Part shown: positions 1-5,928 of the stretch, piece by piece
Position numbering within the stretch: the stretch's first letter is position 1
Layout of the letters: every line of letters starts with the position of its first letter
NCBI GenBank assembly: GCA_964649445.1
Contig: CAZYPS010000084.1
Span: 1 to 8,042 of the forward strand
Direction of reading: 5' to 3'
DNA: 8,042 nucleotides
Origin: JAGXLP01 sp964649445
GTDB taxonomy: Bacteria; Bipolaricaulota; Bipolaricaulia; M55B111
Position numbers and translations under genes: made by a program
Notes under the pieces: generated by a model
Told to the model about the DNA's origin: nothing
What the model saw: only the letters and a program-made list of their open reading frames with translations
The model's database searches: none

Positions 1-77
1 GGATATTGAGACGTATATCTCCGAGAGAATATTGCATTTATCGCTTCAGCCAGCTCTCGTAGTTTTGGCTTTTGCAT
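1..77 (-). CDS. N-terminus of a probable NuoI/MbhN-like 2[4Fe-4S] ferredoxin subunit (partial)
   Basis: An ATG at 77 overlaps the mrpG stop (TAATG), has a strong AGGAGG site, and opens a frame that runs off the left edge after 25 full codons. The visible start is MQKPKLRELAEAI, then an Ile-Phe-Ser-Arg-Arg-Tyr-Thr stretch ending near a Tyr (with a likely Pro after it). NuoI, EchF, HycF and MbhN proteins begin in a similar way: a short amphipathic helix, a basic patch, then a Tyr-Pro before the first cysteine motif. No cysteines are visible because the gene is cut, so the identity is inferred from this pattern and from the operon, which otherwise lacks the ferredoxin-like subunit. A NuoH-like protein would begin with a membrane helix, which this does not. 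Confidence 0.55.
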   Translation of the reverse strand, partial: MQKPKLRELAEAINAIFSRRYTSQY

Positions 78-400
78 TATTTCTCCTCCTCGTACTTATC
101 GACGACGCTACCTTCCCAGAGCGGAATACCGGATTTGTGGGCACCCCGGGAGAGCGCATGCGCAGCCGTGGGGGCGGTGATTGCAATGAAAACTATTGCG
201 GCAAGTGCCTTCATTCCGGTCGGGCTAACCCCAGTACTGATCAGAACCCCCAGCATGATCGAGCAGGTTCCGAGAGTAACACATTTAGTAGCCCCCTGAA
301 GCCTGTTATAAACGTCGGGAAGCCTTATCAGCCCGATACAGCCGAAGAGATTAAATAATGCCCCTATTATAATTATCGCTTGTCCTGCTATTTCACTCAT
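77..400 (-). CDS. mrpG: MrpG/MbhC-like antiporter subunit
   Basis: This 107-residue protein of about three membrane helices is the MrpG/MnhG subunit (MbhC in Mbh nomenclature). GLIRLPDVYNRLQGATK (23-39) followed by VTLGT is the family signature, and a later hydrophobic stretch with ITAPTAAHALSRGAH (74-88) fits the usual end of the third helix. The tail is acidic (DKYEEEK). The start at 400 was chosen over 469 because the extra residues have no family character and the overlap with mrpF would be large. The last Glu codons (GAG GAG GAG) give the ribosome site of the next gene, and the stop shares one base with the next ATG (TAATG). This tight link to a gene that is not part of Mrp shows the antiporter genes and the hydrogenase genes form one transcription unit. 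Confidence 0.92.
   Translation of the reverse strand: MSEIAGQAIIIIGALFNLFGCIGLIRLPDVYNRLQGATKCVTLGTCSIMLGVLISTGVSPTGMKALAAIVFIAITAPTAAHALSRGAHKSGIPLWEGSVVDKYEEEK
85..90 (-). promoter_or_regulatory. Ribosome binding site of the gene at the left edge
   Basis: On the minus strand this is AGGAGG, seven bases before the ATG at 77, the same spacing as for mrpC. It is the main evidence that a real gene starts at 77. Confidence 0.65.
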
Positions 401-650
401 CGAATTTCTTACCCTCCAGGTATTTTGCAAGAGCTGTAGTACCGATAAAAGAGAGCAAACCCCAGGCAAGTGCTATGTTCAGGTAGAATGCCCTATCGGT
501 AATAACCGCGAAAAGAGCACAGAAACCAACGACGAGAATTCCGAGGATATCTATGGCTACCATTCTATCCGCGGGAGTCGGGCCCGATCCTATACGGAAC
601 AAGCAGAGAAACGCCGACAAAGTTAAGAGACTTAGGGCAAATTCAATCAT
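393..650 (-). CDS. mrpF: MrpF/MbhB-like antiporter subunit
   Basis: This 85-residue protein of three membrane helices is the MrpF/MnhF subunit (MbhB in Mbh nomenclature). The family pattern is plain: FRIGSGPTPADRMVAIDILG (18-37) carries the conserved Arg19, Gly-Pro, Asp28-Arg29 and Asp34, and TDRAFYLNIALAWGLLSFIG (51-70) is the usual last helix region. The length is normal. The ATG overlaps the mrpE TGA by 4 bases. The gene ends with an 8-base overlap (ATGAGTGA) with mrpG, the same junction sequence as between the large subunit and the NuoL-like gene. It is needed for Mrp complex assembly by family knowledge; nothing looks damaged. Confidence 0.93.
   Translation of the reverse strand: MIEFALSLLTLSAFLCLFRIGSGPTPADRMVAIDILGILVVGFCALFAVITDRAFYLNIALAWGLLSFIGTTALAKYLEGKKFDE
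412..417 (-). promoter_or_regulatory. Ribosome binding site deciding the mrpG start
   Basis: On the minus strand this is GGAGGG, eleven bases before the ATG at 400. The longer open frame from an ATG at 469 would overlap mrpF by 77 bases and add 23 residues unlike the family. The start at 400 gives the usual MrpG N-terminus. Confidence 0.55.
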
Positions 651-1174
651 TCGAACATCCTCCTAAGTAACCATTCGAACCTTCCAACGACTTCGCGAGT
701 CGCCTCCTCCACCTCCGTCGAACTGATGTTTATCCAGTGGACGTAAAGATAACCTTCGTCGGATAGGTCTACTGTCATGGTACCCGGAGTTAAAGTTATC
801 GAATTTGCCAGAGCAGTCTTTGCGGATTCGCTTTTTAACTTGGTTTTTACCTTAACAATTCCCGGATTGATCGGGACGTCTGGATGTAATACTCTAAAAG
901 CTACGTCTAGATTGGCGACCATAACCCACCAGGCCAGAGCGAAAACGTAACAGGCCGCCCAGAAGTACCTCACGGGATTTAACGCTTTTATCGGATGTCG
1001 AGTGGCTACCCCGCCAAGAATTGTTCCGGAGATCAATGAGATGATGGACCCGGCAATTATGGTTGTCCAGTCGACCGGCGCAAATGGCCAGGTAAACAAG
1101 AGCCAGACCGCCAGCGTAACTGCGAATACGAAGACGATTTTCGATATCTTCGGTTTTTTTGTCGCTTCTTCCAC
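647..1174 (-). CDS. mrpE: MrpE/MbhA-like antiporter subunit
   Basis: This is the MrpE/MnhE subunit (MbhA in Mbh nomenclature), 175 residues from the chosen GTG. The N-terminal third has hydrophobic segments (about 13-30 and 37-55) and a further one at 68-88. The conserved sequence WWVMVANLDVAFRVLHP (82-98) and the hallmark ANSITLTPGTMTVDL (123-137) follow, then a soluble C-terminal domain on the cytoplasmic side. An upstream ATG at 1237 would add 21 residues with no membrane or family character and would overlap mrpD by 50 bases, so I prefer the GTG with its own ribosome site. A GTG at 1183 is also possible. The last codons, AGG AGG for Arg-Arg, act as the ribosome site for mrpF, and the stop overlaps its ATG (ATGA). 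Confidence 0.9.
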   Translation of the reverse strand: MEEATKKPKISKIVFVFAVTLAVWLLFTWPFAPVDWTTIIAGSIISLISGTILGGVATRHPIKALNPVRYFWAACYVFALAWWVMVANLDVAFRVLHPDVPINPGIVKVKTKLKSESAKTALANSITLTPGTMTVDLSDEGYLYVHWINISSTEVEEATREVVGRFEWLLRRMFE

Positions 1175-1180
1175 GGTAAT

Positions 1181-1186
1181 CACCTT
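1181..1186 (-). promoter_or_regulatory. Ribosome binding site deciding the mrpE start
   Basis: On the minus strand this is AAGGTG, six bases before a GTG at 1174. It supports a GTG start 13 bases after the mrpD stop, instead of the upstream ATG at 1237, which would overlap mrpD by 50 bases. Confidence 0.6.
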
Positions 1187-1187
1187 G

Positions 1188-2693
1188 TTATAACCCGAGT
1201 ACCAGTTGTGTGTATTCGGATCCTTCCTGTAAAGCAAGTGCAGCAGGCTTTAACACGATTCCCCTTATTTCCGGGAGGTAAAGCAAGCCCAGGCCGATAC
1301 AGCAGATGGCCAGAATCAGTAAAGGGACGTATATTCCCGGTGAAATTTTCCCCTTATCGGCTATTTCCCCGACAACTTCTCCCAGGAAGAGTTCTCTCTG
1401 GACTTTCAGGTAATAGGCCAGCGTTATGGCACTGGTAAAGAGAACTATTCCGGCTATAGGATAGAGTCCACCCCAGATTGCCGCTATTACGATTACGAGT
1501 TTACTCCAGAATCCGTTGAACGGAGGGACGCCAGAAATAGAAAGCGTTCCGATGGTCCCGGTAGCGCCTGAAACCGGACTTATTCTGGTTAATCCACCGA
1601 TTTTCGAAAGGTCCCGGGTTCCAAAAATTCTCTCCACTCCTCCGCTAAACAGAAATAGGAGTGACTTATAAGTTGCGTGGTTAACGAGATGGAAGAGGCC
1701 ACCGATGAGAGCAAGAGTAGCTACCGCCGGTTTACCCTGAGAGATAAAGATTCCCCCCATACCTAAGCCCAGGGTAATGTAACCCATTTGAGAAATACTT
1801 GAGTACGCCAGCAACCTTTTTAAATCCTTCTGGCCTAAAGCGATCATTCCTCCGATAAACATCGATCCCGCGCCGATCCAGGTCATTAATTGAGGCGTCA
1901 GATTCGGCAAATTCAATCCGTTAAACAGGATCCTGGAAAGAGCGTAAACACCGAGTACCTTTATAAGTACCCCGGATAGCATGGCGGAAATTGGCGTGGG
2001 TGCTGACGAATGGGCGTCCGGCAGCCAGGAGTGAAAAGGTATGAAGGCCGCCTTGAGGCCAAATCCGACGATAAACAACGCGGTACTGAGCAGGATGAAG
2101 GATTGATCGGACACTTCGCTAACCCTGACGGATATGTCGGCAATGTTAAGTGAACCGACGGAGCCGTAAAGCAGGGCTATGCCCAGCAGTATGAATACCG
2201 ATCCCACCGCTCCCATAATCAGATATTTGAACGAAGCCTCAAGTTCTTCCGCTCCCCTGTTGAACCCGACCAGGGCGTAGGAACTTATCGCGGCCACTTC
2301 CAGGTATACGTACATGTTAAATACGTCACCCGTTAGCGCCACTCCGTACATCCCCGCGAGCATCAGAGAGAAAAGTCCGTAGAACTTGCCTAAATTCTCG
2401 TACTTGCTCATGTAGGTCATGGCGAACAGTGCCGTCACGAAAGCTATACCGCTTATAACGACCAGAACCAGGGAACTCAAACCGTCCAGTACGTAGTTAA
2501 TTCCTATCGGTGGCGGCCAGCCCCCCAAACGGTATATGCTTTTCTCACCGAATTTTACGAGAGACAAAGCCAGTAACAATCCAGTCTCCAGGAGGACGGT
2601 GACGGCGAAGAGCCTCGTCCTTTCCCGGAATTCCTCGATTAACGGTAACAGGAAGCCAACTCCAAGTGGTATTGCGACAAACAGCGGGAGCAT
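1188..2693 (-). CDS. mrpD: MrpD/MbhH-like proton/cation antiporter subunit
   Basis: This 501-residue protein of about fourteen helices is the second antiporter-like pump in the operon. It keeps Glu132 in YVYLEVAAISSYAL, Lys214 and His221 in GLKAAFIPFHSWLPDAHSSA, Lys245, His335, His339 and Lys343 in LFHLVNHATYKSLLF, and Lys398 in FNGFWSKL. DLKRLLAYSSISQMGYITLG (290-309) is the family core. It stops soon after the core, without the lateral-helix tail of its 623-residue paralogue. That length and its place between mrpC and mrpE identify it as MrpD (MbhH in Mbh nomenclature). The two pump genes are clearly related but well diverged, so the duplication is old. The ATG lies 6 bases after mrpC and follows AAGGGGG. 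Whether it moves Na+ or H+ cannot be read from the sequence. Confidence 0.94.
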   Translation of the reverse strand: MLPLFVAIPLGVGFLLPLIEEFRERTRLFAVTVLLETGLLLALSLVKFGEKSIYRLGGWPPPIGINYVLDGLSSLVLVVISGIAFVTALFAMTYMSKYENLGKFYGLFSLMLAGMYGVALTGDVFNMYVYLEVAAISSYALVGFNRGAEELEASFKYLIMGAVGSVFILLGIALLYGSVGSLNIADISVRVSEVSDQSFILLSTALFIVGFGLKAAFIPFHSWLPDAHSSAPTPISAMLSGVLIKVLGVYALSRILFNGLNLPNLTPQLMTWIGAGSMFIGGMIALGQKDLKRLLAYSSISQMGYITLGLGMGGIFISQGKPAVATLALIGGLFHLVNHATYKSLLFLFSGGVERIFGTRDLSKIGGLTRISPVSGATGTIGTLSISGVPPFNGFWSKLVIVIAAIWGGLYPIAGIVLFTSAITLAYYLKVQRELFLGEVVGEIADKGKISPGIYVPLLILAICCIGLGLLYLPEIRGIVLKPAALALQEGSEYTQLVLGL

Positions 2694-2699
2694 ACTTTA

Positions 2700-3050
2700 T
2701 TACCCCCTTAATTTCCGAATTTCCGTGATATCGAAGGTGCCGTAGTGCTGATATAGCCTTACGGCGAGGGCGACCATTAACGCCACCACTCCCAGACTAA
2801 TAACGATCGAGGTGATGACAAGTGCCTGTGGTAGAGGATCCATCGCGGAATTAACAAACTCCGTGACAGAGGTACCTTTTTCGAGGATCGGAGCTTTCCC
2901 GGAAATCCTGTAACCAATTAGTATCAAAAAAGCGTTCACGGCATGTTCCATTATGATGATCCCCATGATGATCTTAATTAGGTTCCGTTTATTTATTACG
3001 CTGTACAACCCGACTGCGAAAAGTATGAATGCCAGTAAATACGTAAGCAT
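2700..3050 (-). CDS. mrpC: MrpC/MbhG (NuoK-like) antiporter subunit
   Basis: This 116-residue protein with three membrane helices belongs to the NuoK/MnhC/MrpC family (MbhG in Mbh nomenclature). NLIKIIMGIIIMEHAVNAFL (23-42) carries the intramembrane Glu35 equivalent to the conserved glutamate of NuoK helix 2, and DPLPQALVITSIVI (71-84) is the hallmark of MrpC. In complex I the homologue links the pump subunits to the membrane arm; in Mrp it bridges the MrpA-like and MrpD-like pumps. I chose the ATG at 3050 because of its ribosome site. A GTG two codons earlier (3056, overlapping the mrpB TGA) would give 118 residues. The gene ends 6 bases before mrpD, with an AAGGGGG ribosome site in its last codons. 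Confidence 0.92.
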   Translation of the reverse strand: MLTYLLAFILFAVGLYSVINKRNLIKIIMGIIIMEHAVNAFLILIGYRISGKAPILEKGTSVTEFVNSAMDPLPQALVITSIVISLGVVALMVALAVRLYQHYGTFDITEIRKLRG

Positions 3051-3052
3051 CT

Positions 3053-3496
3053 TCACTCCTCCTCGATCGCTCTAAACAGGGCAAGGTAAGCAAATACGAC
3101 AAATAACGAGCCGCCTACCTTGAAACCGATAGCGACGTTTATTATCGGCATATTGCCCCCACTCAGTAGCTCAAACGCTTCCCCGGGAAAACCGGATTGG
3201 ATGAAGTTATTGAGAAATCCTCCCCCGAACACGTAACCCAGCAAACCCATGCATAGAAAAGACAGGGAAGCCAGGCTGTCCGTAACAGAAGCGGATTTAA
3301 GGTTAAATACGCCGTCGACCTTTTCCTTTCCATAGGCCAGGGTGAGTAGCACGAAGCACCCGGCAATGATTACACCACCGGGGAAACCTCCGCCTGGAGT
3401 GAGATGCCCCGTAAGGGCGATGTAGATACCAAATGCCAGTATGAACGGAGACACCCAGCGGGTAACCGTCTTAACGATTGGGCTCATTCCGCTCAT
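3053..3496 (-). CDS. mrpB: MrpB/MbhF-like antiporter subunit
   Basis: This 147-residue integral membrane protein with about four helices is the MnhB/MrpB subunit (MbhF in Mbh nomenclature). The diagnostic block GHLTPGGGFPGGVIIAG (30-46) is complete, and the second conserved region, GGNMPIINVAIGFKVGGSL (113-131), is present near the C-terminus. Mrp complexes need all their small subunits for assembly and Na+/H+ exchange; an isolated role is not known. The ATG overlaps the previous TGA by 4 bases and is preceded by AAGGAGG six bases upstream, inside the preceding gene. A second ATG three codons downstream is less well placed. The last codons, for Glu-Glu-Glu (GAG GAG GAG), form the ribosome site of mrpC. 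Confidence 0.94.
   Translation of the reverse strand: MSGMSPIVKTVTRWVSPFILAFGIYIALTGHLTPGGGFPGGVIIAGCFVLLTLAYGKEKVDGVFNLKSASVTDSLASLSFLCMGLLGYVFGGGFLNNFIQSGFPGEAFELLSGGNMPIINVAIGFKVGGSLFVVFAYLALFRAIEEE
3058..3063 (-). promoter_or_regulatory. Ribosome binding site deciding the mrpC start
   Basis: On the minus strand this is AGGAGG, seven bases before the ATG at 3050. A GTG at 3056 overlaps the mrpB stop, but it would sit only about one base after AGGAGG. The ATG at 3050 is therefore preferred. Confidence 0.65.
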
Positions 3497-4041
3497 TGTT
3501 CGCCTCCTTCGCTGAAGAAAACATCTTTATTAAGCAGGGTTATTGCCCCCAGCACCGCAGTAAATAACACGGTTGCCTCGCCGAGAGTGTCGTAGGCCCG
3601 GAAGTCCAGGAGTATATCGTTAACTACGTTTGCCCCGCCGGCTTTCTCCAGACCGAACTCAAGGTAAAACTGGCTCGGAGTCTCGGAAAATACGTCGATA
3701 GCGGACTTTCCGAATTCCGGAAAGGCGCTCAGGTAATTTGCAAAAAAGGCGGACCCTAGACCGAATAGTATTAGACTTCCTATCAGTAAAGGTTTGCTTT
3801 CGTTTCCCCTTATCTCAGTCACTCCTTTGCCGATTGTAGCCCTTATAAGAATTACCAGAGTAATTATTTCTACAACTACCTGTGTGATCGCGATATCAGG
3901 GGCCCCGAGCCACAGAAACGCGATACTCAAGCCGAAGCCCACTGCTCCCAGTGAAATGATGGAGGAAAGAGCGGAGGGGGCCTCGACCGCTATCAAAGCG
4001 GCAATTATAGTAAAGACCAAAAAAATCTGGATAAGTACCAT
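3493..4041 (-). CDS. MrpA C-terminal part / MbhD-MbhE-like fusion subunit
   Basis: This 182-residue protein has about five membrane helices. The N-terminal half contains LWLGAPDIAITQVVVEII (43-60), the MbhD-like (DUF4040-type) block with an intramembrane Glu58. The C-terminal half contains GGANVVNDILLDFRAYDTLG (135-154), followed by EATVLF; this is the block conserved at the end of MrpA and in MbhE. In Pyrococcus mbh these parts are two genes, in bacterial mrp they are the tail of the large MrpA, and here they form one separate gene. The ATG is 15 bases after the NuoL-like stop and in the same frame; no good ribosome site precedes it, unlike nearly every other gene in the window. The start is still plausible because the protein begins as MbhD proteins do, directly with a membrane helix. 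It ends in an ATGA overlap with mrpB. The subunit probably forms part of the ion path between the two pumps. Confidence 0.88.
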   Translation of the reverse strand: MVLIQIFLVFTIIAALIAVEAPSALSSIISLGAVGFGLSIAFLWLGAPDIAITQVVVEIITLVILIRATIGKGVTEIRGNESKPLLIGSLILFGLGSAFFANYLSAFPEFGKSAIDVFSETPSQFYLEFGLEKAGGANVVNDILLDFRAYDTLGEATVLFTAVLGAITLLNKDVFFSEGGEQ

Positions 4042-4056
4042 CCTAAACCAACCCCA

Positions 4057-5928
4057 TTATTGTGTGGTCAAAAGCCATAATATCACTATCAAACCGGAAA
4101 ATACCCAGACCAGGTATCGCGATAGCAGACCGTTGTGGGCCCACCTAAACGACCTGGTTAAAGCTTTACCAACCCAGCTAACGGCCACGTAAGGATCGAT
4201 AAAATTACGCTGCTCGGCTACAAAGAGCCAGTTCACCAGTTTGGAGCTCTTGATGCTATTATAAATTTCCGAGGGGTATACCTTGAAATCGAGTTTATCG
4301 ACGTAGGGAAAGTACATGTCCATATCTATCGTTTCTTCGTTCTCTCCACCCATGAAAGCCGGTTTCCTCTTTGAGCGCTTCTTCAAATCAACCAGGGCGT
4401 ATAACGCTGCTCCTACTATGATCGCCCCGAGGAGGAAAGCCGCCGCCATATAGGCAACCCAGGTTCCTTCAAAGACCGGAATCCGCCCGATAATAGGGCG
4501 AACTGAATCCAGTAAAGGTCGAGGATGTATTCCCAGCCCGAGACATAGTATGGCTGGTACTCCAACGGCTATTCTCATGCCCCAGCCGGGCAATCTATCT
4601 ATCTCGGCCTTCATTTCTCCGAGGAATGCAGAATAGATAAACTTCGTTATATAAATTACGGAAAGCGTGCTACCGAACAGGGCAGCTACCAGAAGGAAAG
4701 GAGCAAAGCCTCGCTCGAAGTCGATAGAAGCCTGGTATAATATCCATTTGGAATAGAACCCGTTCAACGGAGGTACGCCGGCCAACGAAAGTGCTCCGAC
4801 AATAACTGAACCGAATACCACGGGCATTTCCTTGCCCAGACCACCCAGGTCGTCAAGTTTTCTGGTTCCAGTTACGTAAACGACAATACCGGCACCCAGG
4901 AACAGCAAACCTTTGAAGAGGGCGTGGTTTACGAGGTGAATTATTCCCCCGGCCAGTCCGAGTCCGGTTCCTATACCCACCCCCAACATAATATATCCTA
5001 CCTGGGAGATGCTCGAATATGCGATTAGCCGCTTAATATCATTTTGAACGATTGCCAGAAATCCGCCAATTACGATGGTGAAGGCTCCAATCACGGCTAG
5101 GGCGCTTCCCCACGAAGGAGAAACCGAGAACAGTTCCCAGAACACTTTGATAATCCAGAATAACCCGACTTTGATCATGATTCCCGAAAGCAGAGCGGAA
5201 ATCGGCGATGGTGCTTCCGGGTGGGCATCGGGAAGCCAGGAATGAATGGGAAAGAAAGCCGCTTTTACACCAAATCCTATCAAAAATAGGGATAGGATGG
5301 AAATACTAAACTCCGGTTCCAGCGCCGTCATTGCCTTAAGTTCCGCCAGTTGAGTTGTTCCCGAAGTTACCCAGAGGAGGACTATACCAGCCAGAATGGC
5401 AAGCGCGCCTCCCTCGCTCATAAGGAAGTATTTGTTGCCGGCCTTTATCGAGTCCGGAGAATACTCGAAGGTAATCAGGAAGTAGGCCGCCAGCGTCATC
5501 AATTCCCAGAAAACGAACATCGTGAAGAGTTCTCCGGCTATTACGGCCCCGATCATTCCTCCCATGAATCCCAGAAGCAGGCTGAAATACTTATTTGCGT
5601 TCAGGTTCCCCTCGTATCGCTCAAGGTAGTTCGGGGAAAATATAGAAGCGAGAAAACATAACAGAGAAATCAGGGATACCATAAGGAGCGAGAACGGACC
5701 AAGTCCGAAGCTAATAACCACTTCCCCTACTTCTCTGGTGAAAAATTCCAGATTTCCCGATTGGACGTAGGGAAAAAGTGCCAGAGAGAATCCGAAGATT
5801 CCCAGGGTAATAATTCCGGAGAAGTAATTTCTTAATTTTTTACTGACTTTCCCTAATAACCAAACTACCGGACTGGCTCCCAGAGGTATTACCAGCAACG
5901 CCAATCCGTAGATACCAGGATCACTCAT
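4057..5928 (-). CDS. NuoL/MrpA-N-like proton/cation pump subunit with long C-terminal extension
   Basis: This 623-residue multispanning membrane protein belongs to the NuoL/NuoM/MrpA/MrpD antiporter-like family. Residues expected to carry ions are present: Glu142 in FVFWELMTLAAY, Lys222 and His229 in GVKAAFFPIHSWLPDAHPEA, Lys253, His331, His335 and Lys339 in IIHLVNHALFKG, and Lys394 in LNGFYSKW. DIKRLIAYSSISQVGYIMLG (297-316) is the usual core block. After the fourteen-helix core there is another hydrophobic segment (about 488-513), a hydrophilic stretch with FMGGENEE (525-532) and WAHNGLLSRY, and a final helix (about 603-620). This resembles the lateral-helix tail of NuoL, HyfB and EchA-type subunits. 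The next gene lies in the same reading frame and encodes what is normally the C-terminal part of MrpA. By position it is the MrpA equivalent; by its tail it is more like hydrogenase or complex I pumps. In Mbs nomenclature it may match the H' subunit. Confidence 0.9.
   Translation of the reverse strand: MSDPGIYGLALLVIPLGASPVVWLLGKVSKKLRNYFSGIITLGIFGFSLALFPYVQSGNLEFFTREVGEVVISFGLGPFSLLMVSLISLLCFLASIFSPNYLERYEGNLNANKYFSLLLGFMGGMIGAVIAGELFTMFVFWELMTLAAYFLITFEYSPDSIKAGNKYFLMSEGGALAILAGIVLLWVTSGTTQLAELKAMTALEPEFSISILSLFLIGFGVKAAFFPIHSWLPDAHPEAPSPISALLSGIMIKVGLFWIIKVFWELFSVSPSWGSALAVIGAFTIVIGGFLAIVQNDIKRLIAYSSISQVGYIMLGVGIGTGLGLAGGIIHLVNHALFKGLLFLGAGIVVYVTGTRKLDDLGGLGKEMPVVFGSVIVGALSLAGVPPLNGFYSKWILYQASIDFERGFAPFLLVAALFGSTLSVIYITKFIYSAFLGEMKAEIDRLPGWGMRIAVGVPAILCLGLGIHPRPLLDSVRPIIGRIPVFEGTWVAYMAAAFLLGAIIVGAALYALVDLKKRSKRKPAFMGGENEETIDMDMYFPYVDKLDFKVYPSEIYNSIKSSKLVNWLFVAEQRNFIDPYVAVSWVGKALTRSFRWAHNGLLSRYLVWVFSGLIVILWLLTTQ

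Noticed and set aside
32..358. A plus-strand open frame of 108 codons opposite mrpG
   Set aside because: It is antisense to a gene with a clear family signature, has no ribosome site I trust, and its product resembles nothing I know.
401..469. A longer mrpG start at an ATG at 469
   Set aside because: The added 23 residues lie within the mrpF coding region and have no MrpG character; the ATG at 400 gives the usual N-terminus.
1175..1237. A longer mrpE start at an ATG at 1237
   Set aside because: It would overlap mrpD by 50 bases, add 21 residues outside the family pattern, and lacks the ribosome site found before the GTG at 1174.
3794..4192. A plus-strand open frame of 132 codons opposite the MrpA-C-like gene and the end of the NuoL-like gene
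   Set aside because: It lies antisense across two well-supported genes and its composition looks like a shadow of hydrophobic coding sequence.
1975..5250. Similar nucleotide stretches in the two pump genes (around 1975-2040 and 5184-5251) as a possible repeat
   Set aside because: The likeness follows from the shared protein block SWLPDAH and its surroundings in old paralogues; it is not a recent duplication or mobile repeat.
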